Shown here piece after piece: positions 21,363-25,930 of a DNA stretch of 25,930 bases (positions are counted from its first letter, which is position 1; each line of letters opens with the position of its first letter). The DNA is taken from the NCBI GenBank assembly GCA_964632395.1, contig CAZWES010000017.1, positions 1-25,930 on the forward strand, in the 5' to 3' direction. The DNA is from CAZWES01 sp964632395 (GTDB lineage Bacteria > Patescibacteriota > Gracilibacteria > Peribacterales > Peribacteraceae). Under the pieces are notes generated by a model. That model made no database searches and was not told the DNA's origin. It saw only the letters and a program-made list of their open reading frames with translations. The position numbers and the translations under genes were made by a program.

Positions 21363-21397
21363 CCCGCGCCACCATTTTTTGATACAATTACATTCCA

Positions 21398-22492
21398 ATG
21401 ACCTCCCCCCTCCGCATCCTCTTCTCCGGCGGCGGCTCAGTAGGCCACTTAGCTCCTTCGCTCGCAGTGTGGGAAACCCTTAAAGAGAAACATGGAAGAA
21501 CACGCGGACTCTTCGTCTGCTCGTTTAGAAAGGACGATCGCACGTTCCTAAAGTCTCAGAAGATAAAGTATGTGCCGATTTTTGCAGCAAGGACAAACTC
21601 GATACTTCGTTTGCTGATGTTCCCAATATTCTTTCCTCTTGGACTACTTGAGGCATTTTTCATTCTGATAATCTTCCGCCCACATGTGATATTTTCCAAA
21701 GGCGGATATGTTTCCGTGCCAATTTCTCTAATTGGATGGATTTTGAGGAAGCCGATCGTTTTGCATGAATCAGACCGCGTAATGGGCAGAGCGAATGTGA
21801 TGCTTTTAAAATTTGCAAAGCACCTCTGCATTGGAACGCCGGAAAGAGAGGTCGCCAATTCGGAAGTTATGACAAAGAGAAATATTCAAATAAGTGCGAC
21901 GGGAAATCCTGTGCGCAAAAAACTTTTAACCGGAACGGAAGATGGCGGACGCAGAGTTACAGGATTCTCCGGCAAGAAACCTATTCTGCTTGTGATGGGC
22001 GGTAGCCAGGGTGCAAAAGCATTGAATGAGGCTGTATGGAAGAAAATTGATGAGCTCGTTTACCTCTGTGACGTTGTGCATTTAACGGGAAGAAGAAAGT
22101 CGAACCCTAAAATCAGCCACGGGAGATATTTGCAGCAAGAAGTGAAATATGACGAGCTGGAACACATACTCGCAATCGCGGATATTGTGATCAGCCGTGC
22201 TGGTGCCGGTGCAATCTCTGAATTTGCAGCACTCGGCAAAGCGACGATTCTGGTTCCACTGCCCAAGCTCGCACACAACCATCAAGAAGAAAATGCACAA
22301 TTGCTCAAAGCTGCACAAGCTGTCTTGGTGCTGACCCAAGAAAGACTGGAAGATTCGCTGGTTCCAACCGTCAAGTCGCTCGCGGAAAATGAGGATAAGC
22401 GTCAAAGGCTGGCAAATCAGCTTCATGCTTTCTCGGATATGGATGCAGCGGAGAGGATTGCGAATATACTGATTGCTGAGGCGAAAGTGTGA
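21398..22492 (+). CDS. murG: MurG: lipid II-forming GlcNAc transferase
   Basis: MurG adds GlcNAc from UDP-GlcNAc to lipid I to give lipid II at the inner membrane face. The 364-residue GT-B-fold protein starts with a glycine-rich loop, ILFSGGGSVGHLAPSLAV (usually GGTGGH). The membrane-association region is hydrophobic (LLMFPIFFPLGLLEAFFILI), then comes DVIFSKGGYVSVP-like FSKGGYVSVPISLIGW. The C-domain has LLVMGGSQGAKALNEAVW, ADIVISRAGAGAISEFAALG (sugar-nucleotide binding), ATILVPLP and HNHQEENAQLL. It lies just after the SEDS gene and likely supplies its substrate, lipid II. The first loop has Ser in place of Thr/Gly residues, a minor variant. Confidence 0.93.
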   Translation: MTSPLRILFSGGGSVGHLAPSLAVWETLKEKHGRTRGLFVCSFRKDDRTFLKSQKIKYVPIFAARTNSILRLLMFPIFFPLGLLEAFFILIIFRPHVIFSKGGYVSVPISLIGWILRKPIVLHESDRVMGRANVMLLKFAKHLCIGTPEREVANSEVMTKRNIQISATGNPVRKKLLTGTEDGGRRVTGFSGKKPILLVMGGSQGAKALNEAVWKKIDELVYLCDVVHLTGRRKSNPKISHGRYLQQEVKYDELEHILAIADIVISRAGAGAISEFAALGKATILVPLPKLAHNHQEENAQLLKAAQAVLVLTQERLEDSLVPTVKSLAENEDKRQRLANQLHAFSDMDAAERIANILIAEAKV

Positions 22493-22503
22493 ACTTGGGG
22501 CTG

Positions 22504-22644
22504 TCGGAGAAAATTTTCAATTTTCAGGTATCAATTTACAAACAATTTTCAATTTTCAAGGTTCAATGATCAAACATAGGTTTGAAAATTGGTACTTGAA
22601 AATTGTCTGAAAATTGTAAATTGGTACTTGAAAATTTTCTCCGA
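22504..22644. repeat. AT-rich word-repeat hairpin with 17-bp perfect ends
   Basis: TCGGAGAAAATTTTCAA (22504-22520) and TTGAAAATTTTCTCCGA (22628-22644) are perfect inverted ends. Inside, CAATTTTCA and TACAA words on the left face GGTACTTGAAAATTG, repeated twice, on the right. It shares CAATTTTCAAGGTTCAA with the element at 19276-19389. It separates murG from the cyclophilin gene. Confidence 0.85.
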
Positions 22645-22663
22645 CCACGTCAATATCAACGAT

Positions 22664-23266
22664 ATGAAGCTCACAACCACACTACTACTAACCTTCCTCC
22701 TCTGCTCCTGCACTGGAGAAACCACACCCTCTTCCCCCACCCCAGAAGTGACTCCTCCCACACCTCAAGCTCAAGAAACCGACACTGAACTTCTTTCCGG
22801 AACCCACACTGTCTCTTTAAACACATCACTTGGAAAAATGACTCTTGAGCTGGATGCAGATAAAGCACCAAAAACCGTCACGAATTTTGTGACCCATGCT
22901 CAGAATGGATATTACGATGACCTGACTTTCCACCGTGTAATAAAAGGCTTCATGATCCAGGGCGGTGACCCGCGCGGAAACGGAACGGGCGGTGAAAGTA
23001 TTTGGGGTACAGATTTCGAAGATGAGATAAATGATCTACCCATGTCGCGTGGTGCAATCGCAATGGCAAACCGCGGGCCAAACACAAACGGCTCCCAATT
23101 CTTCATCGTCCACGCAGAAGAAACTCCTTGGCTTGTTGGCAAGCACACGGTATTCGGAAATGTAACTGAGGGTATGGATGTGCTTGATGCAATTGCGGAT
23201 CTGGAAACTGACGGCCGCGATGTTCCGGTTGAGGCGGTGACGTTTAGTGCGGAGGCAATTGACTAA
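22664..23266 (+). CDS. Cyclophilin-type peptidyl-prolyl isomerase, lipoprotein
   Basis: The 200-residue protein helps extracytoplasmic proteins fold by turning prolyl bonds. It begins MKLTTTLLLTFLLCSC: a lipoprotein signal peptide with lipobox L-C-S-C and modified Cys at residue 16. The frame is open back to 22589, but those residues are encoded by the repeat element, so ATG 22664 is preferred. A Pro/Thr-rich linker (about 17-45) leads to the cyclophilin domain. Its active-site stretches are FHRVIKGFMIQGGDPRGNGT (catalytic Arg) and GAIAMANRGPNTNGSQFFI, followed by HTVFGNVTEGMDVLDAI. LspA in the same window would process it. The C-terminal VTFSAEAID is partly copied at 24088-24117. Confidence 0.92.
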   Translation: MKLTTTLLLTFLLCSCTGETTPSSPTPEVTPPTPQAQETDTELLSGTHTVSLNTSLGKMTLELDADKAPKTVTNFVTHAQNGYYDDLTFHRVIKGFMIQGGDPRGNGTGGESIWGTDFEDEINDLPMSRGAIAMANRGPNTNGSQFFIVHAEETPWLVGKHTVFGNVTEGMDVLDAIADLETDGRDVPVEAVTFSAEAID

Positions 23267-23315
23267 ACCACAGACGCTTGATTGGCATCACATTCTTTAC
23301 TACGATCAAAGTCCT

Positions 23316-24080
23316 ATGAAAGAAGCCATACACCTTCTCACAACTCAACCCGAAAGACAGATATCCGACGAAAAAACGAAGGAAGTGATAAATGCAGTAG
23401 CAGGTAGAACAAGAGCATTTTCATCTTGGATGGAAGATGCCTTGCTCCAAGAATTCAATCACACAAGCGAGGCAGTCGCTCACTGGCGAAAATTAGTTTC
23501 ATTGCTTCTCGAATGCCTTGTTCCAATAACTTACGCATCCAACACATTGTCTGAGCCATCTGACATGGAAAGACCAAATGAGCTGCTTTGGCAAAGAATT
23601 GCTGGCGCAAAAGGCTCGCTTGAAAATGCCTCCAGACCTGTTAAGTCAATATATGACGCACTGGCACACATAAGACAACTGTCACTTGTACTTCTTTCCA
23701 CACAAAGACACCTCGATGTAAAAAATCCGAAAGGCGACTTACCATGCCCCATAGTCACACGCAGAGAATCATCAATAATAAATGAGGTTAACTCTGCCCG
23801 TGTTCACCTCCTCGGAAGCTTGTCGACTGATAGAATGGAAGAAGCTTACCGGGCATCTAACAACATAGTGGGACAGATGCTATTCGCAGGAGTTATGTAT
23901 CCGGATGCGTACGGAACAATAAGAAAACACTCGCTCGACACACTTGCAACAGCGTCGACATCATCCGATGGATCAGGCCTACCTCGAACAAAATTAAGAA
24001 GAAATTTTCACAATCTAGCCGATCATCCTTCAGAGGTACTCTTTCAGGAGGCAACGGAAATTCCTCCACTGCGAGCTTAA
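23316..24080 (+). CDS. Hypothetical, mainly helical protein
   Basis: Not recognised. From ATG 23316 the protein has 254 residues. The frame is open from GTG 23247, overlapping the cyclophilin end by 20 bases, so the start is uncertain. The composition is polar and helix-rich (EAVAHWRKLVSLLLECLVPI, IYDALAHIRQLSLVLLSTQR). The C-terminal part is Ser/Thr- and Arg-rich (TASTSSDGSGLPRTKLRRNF). No signal peptide, membrane segment or catalytic motif is seen. It stands between the cyclophilin gene and a copy of that gene's last codons, which suggests it was inserted there. It precedes gltX on the same strand. Confidence 0.55.
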   Translation: MKEAIHLLTTQPERQISDEKTKEVINAVAGRTRAFSSWMEDALLQEFNHTSEAVAHWRKLVSLLLECLVPITYASNTLSEPSDMERPNELLWQRIAGAKGSLENASRPVKSIYDALAHIRQLSLVLLSTQRHLDVKNPKGDLPCPIVTRRESSIINEVNSARVHLLGSLSTDRMEEAYRASNNIVGQMLFAGVMYPDAYGTIRKHSLDTLATASTSSDGSGLPRTKLRRNFHNLADHPSEVLFQEATEIPPLRA

Positions 24081-24081
24081 A

Positions 24082-24117
24082 GAAGAAGTGACGTTTAGTG
24101 CAGAAGTGGTAGAGTAG
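24082..24117 (+). pseudogene. Leftover C-terminal codons of a cyclophilin gene
   Basis: Right after the unknown gene, the bases encode EEVTFSAEVVE and a TAG stop. This matches the cyclophilin C-terminus VTFSAEAID and stop in the same phase; GTGACGTTTAGTGC is identical in both (23237-23250 and 24088-24101). It looks like the original or duplicated tail left behind after the unknown gene entered between the copies. Confidence 0.6.
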
Positions 24118-24122
24118 TGCTG

Positions 24123-25550
24123 ATGCGCACCCGCTTCGCCCCCTCCCCCACCGGCTACATGCACATCGGTGGTTTGCGCACCGCGCTCTTCAACTATCTG
24201 ATCACAAAGAAGAACAAAGGCACGTTTTACCTCAGGATTGAAGATACCGACCGCGAGCGGCATGTAGAGAAAGCAACAGACCATCTGCTTGAGGTTTTGC
24301 GATGGGCCGGGATTGAACCAGATGAGGGCATCGATCCTAAATACATCCAATCCGAGCGACTTGAAATCTATAAAGAGCATGCGGAAAAGTTGATAGATTC
24401 CGGTCACGCTTACCGCTGCTTTTGCACAAAGGAAAGACTTGATGAGATGAGGCAGGAGCAATCAAAAAGAAAACAACCACCGATGTATGACCGAACTTGT
24501 GCAAATATCCCGAAGGAAGAATCCGCAGAGCGTACCGCAAAAGAGCCTTATGTGATCCGATTTCTTGTACCGCGTGGAGAAAAAATAGAATTCAGGGATG
24601 AGATACGCGGAAAAGTTGAGTTCGCGACAAATACAGTTGATGATCAGGTGCTTATGAAGTCAGACAGTTTCCCAACCTATCATCTCGCACACGTCGTTGA
24701 TGATCATTTGATGAAAACGGATGTTGTGATACGCGGTGAAGAATGGCTCCCATCTCTTCCAAAACATCTTTTGCTCTTCCGCGCTTTCGGCTGGGAACCA
24801 CCAAAATATGCACACGTACCGCTTCTGCTTGCCAAAGGTGGAGGGAAGCTCAGCAAGAGAACAGGCGATGTTTCCGTCGAGTCATTTATCGAGAAGGGAT
24901 ACCTGCCGGAAGCAATGATCAACTTTATCGCACTACTTGGCTGGAACCCCGGAACGGAGCAGGAGATTTTTTCACTTGAGGAATTGATAACTGCATTTTC
25001 ACTTGACCGCGTACAAAAAGGTGGGGCAATTTTTGATACGAGGAAGCTCGACTGGTTGCAAGGGCAGTGGATACGCAAAATGTCAGTGGATGACTTTGCC
25101 GATCGCATCCGTCCACTCGTCAGTGAAAAATATCCGGATGCGGAAAAAGATGATGCATTTGAAGGGAAAGCAAAACTGATACAAGATCGGATCACCTTCT
25201 TCCGCGAAGCGCTGGAAATGATGAGTTACTTTTATGAGGAGCCGAAAGTTGATATTGATCTTTTTGCAAATGAGAAGCAAAAAATTAAGAAGGAAGATCT
25301 GCCAAAGATATTTGAAATTTTGACTGCAACTCTTGAGGGGATTGATGAGAAAGACTGGAATGAGGAGACCTTGAAAGAAAAGCTGTTTGAGGCAGCCGAA
25401 AAAAGTGGATTCAAGCGAGGACAGATCCTATGGCCTCTGCGTGCAGCCCTGACGGGGCTGCCATACAGCCCGGGGGCGTTTGAGGTGGCGGGGGTGTTTG
25501 GAAGAAAAATGTGCCTAGAAAGATTGACTGGAGGAAAAAAGATATTATAG
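24123..25550 (+). CDS. gltX: Glutamate--tRNA ligase
   Basis: The enzyme charges tRNA-Glu (and in many bacteria tRNA-Gln, later amidated). The start at ATG 24123 gives MRTRFAPSPTGYMHIGGLRT, the classical GluRS beginning. A GTG two codons upstream is possible. Class I signature HIGH is present as MHIGG, and KMSKS as GGGKLSKRTGDVS. YLRIEDTDRERHVEKATD and YPFEFLVPRG-type VIRFLVPRGEKIEF are also typical. The 475-residue length is normal. The C-terminal half is the helical anticodon-binding domain, ending RGQILWPLRAALTGLPYSPG and LERLTGGKKIL. No glnS is in the window, so a dual Glu/Gln role cannot be judged. It follows the leftover cyclophilin tail with almost no gap. Confidence 0.95.
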   Translation: MRTRFAPSPTGYMHIGGLRTALFNYLITKKNKGTFYLRIEDTDRERHVEKATDHLLEVLRWAGIEPDEGIDPKYIQSERLEIYKEHAEKLIDSGHAYRCFCTKERLDEMRQEQSKRKQPPMYDRTCANIPKEESAERTAKEPYVIRFLVPRGEKIEFRDEIRGKVEFATNTVDDQVLMKSDSFPTYHLAHVVDDHLMKTDVVIRGEEWLPSLPKHLLLFRAFGWEPPKYAHVPLLLAKGGGKLSKRTGDVSVESFIEKGYLPEAMINFIALLGWNPGTEQEIFSLEELITAFSLDRVQKGGAIFDTRKLDWLQGQWIRKMSVDDFADRIRPLVSEKYPDAEKDDAFEGKAKLIQDRITFFREALEMMSYFYEEPKVDIDLFANEKQKIKKEDLPKIFEILTATLEGIDEKDWNEETLKEKLFEAAEKSGFKRGQILWPLRAALTGLPYSPGAFEVAGVFGRKMCLERLTGGKKIL

Positions 25551-25558
25551 TCCAAACC

Positions 25559-25855
25559 ATGTCAGATAATGAGACAGATGAGACTAGGCTTTGTGGAGGT
25601 CATCTCGTACCAAGAACTCCTAATGACCACAAATTTTCGTATGAAGTAAAGAGGAACCTCATGCGATATATTCAAGATGTAATATTGCGTATCCATGATC
25701 AAGATCTGCTATTCATTTCAGCCGATGGAACTCGCGGATATCCCTTTACCTTTGAATTCAAGCCAGACAAAAGTCCATACCCGACTATTGAGAAAATACA
25801 TACTATCGCAACAAAAAGTGGATTTAGAGTGGATCTTAGAAAAGCGAAAATATAA
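25559..25855 (+). CDS. Hypothetical small protein
   Basis: ATG 25559 gives 98 residues; the frame is open back to 25511, but those codons overlap gltX. The protein starts with an acidic stretch (MSDNETDETRLCGGHLVPRT). It has an alternating strand-like region (DLLFISADGTRGYPFTFEFK) and a basic C-terminus (KSGFRVDLRKAKI). No signal peptide, membrane segment or known motif is seen. It lies 8 bases after the gltX stop, so is probably cotranscribed. The last 75 bases of the window (25856-25930) show no supported gene. Confidence 0.5.
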   Translation: MSDNETDETRLCGGHLVPRTPNDHKFSYEVKRNLMRYIQDVILRIHDQDLLFISADGTRGYPFTFEFKPDKSPYPTIEKIHTIATKSGFRVDLRKAKI

Positions 25856-25930
25856 ACATGTGCATCAAATCCACATAGTCTTTTCTCATCCAATAATGAG
25901 CCTGAAGGAGACTGAATGACCAGGAAGTGA

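Noticed and set aside
21203..21397. A replication origin between the ftsW/rodA-type gene and murG
   Set aside because: There are DnaA-like words, but no dnaA or dnaN gene and no AT-rich unwinding stretch; kept only as a possible binding cluster.
22589..22663. A 25-residue extension of the cyclophilin
   Set aside because: It is translated repeat DNA and would hide the lipoprotein signal peptide.
25695..25919. An alternative frame at the right end
   Set aside because: It overlaps the better-supported frame 25559-25855 and has no recognisable features.

Overview
The window looks like a fragment of a bacterial chromosome from a streamlined lineage. Small single-copy housekeeping genes are packed with little spacing, three tRNAs stand alone with encoded CCA, and almost no start has a Shine-Dalgarno sequence. 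Intergenic palindromic repeats are common. Together these suggest Patescibacteria/CPR, perhaps a Peregrinibacteria- or Peribacteria-like genome; this is an inference from style, since no rRNA is present. UGA is a stop codon here: RF2 is encoded and is itself controlled by an in-frame UGA with a +1 frameshift site. A run of ten Ns (12001-12010) shows the sequence is a scaffold.

Layout. 1-1424: an unidentified gene tail, then prfB with its frameshift, a hairpin repeat and a terminator. 1442-1709: a 56-residue histone-fold protein on the minus strand, with a promoter and an 18-bp perfect palindrome upstream. 1928-4453: tRNA-Ser, a CNNM/CBS membrane protein and convergent serS. 4556-8752 (minus strand): a branched GC-rich inverted-repeat structure, a DUF559 endonuclease-like gene, purH (with a repeat inserted in frame), a GNAT acetyltransferase and an MFS/UMF1-type transporter. 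8919-10705: tRNA-Thr, a hypothetical membrane-anchored protein, a composite palindromic repeat, a truncated MFS gene and the RNase P RNA gene (rnpB) with promoter and terminator. 10721-12099: a polyprenyl-phosphate sugar transferase crossed by the N gap.

12235-15442 (minus): a four-gene run of rlmD, an unknown gene, pcm and a DUF1858-HesB-like fusion. 15489-16334: a secreted HExxH protein. 16384-17017: a second DUF559 gene enclosed by G/C-run inverted repeats. 17046-19819: a small basic ORF, tRNA-Arg, a metallo-beta-lactamase-fold remnant overlapping murA, and lspA. 20009-22492: ftsW/rodA-type and murG genes. 22664-25855: a cyclophilin lipoprotein, an unknown gene that ends beside a leftover cyclophilin tail, gltX and a small unknown gene.

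Functional themes are translation (prfB, serS, gltX, rlmD, rnpB, three tRNAs), peptidoglycan and envelope synthesis (murA, ftsW/rodA, murG, lspA, the sugar transferase, and a lipoprotein likely to be an LspA substrate) and purine synthesis (purH).

The most unusual signal is a set of at least ten hairpin elements. Most are unrelated in sequence but share one plan: a short word repeated in one arm and its complement in the other. They sit at gene borders and twice inside reading frames. Both DUF559 genes are next to the most GC-rich of them. These elements, the mini-histone and the gene remnants around 9870-10226 and 23267-24117 are the parts most worth a second look.
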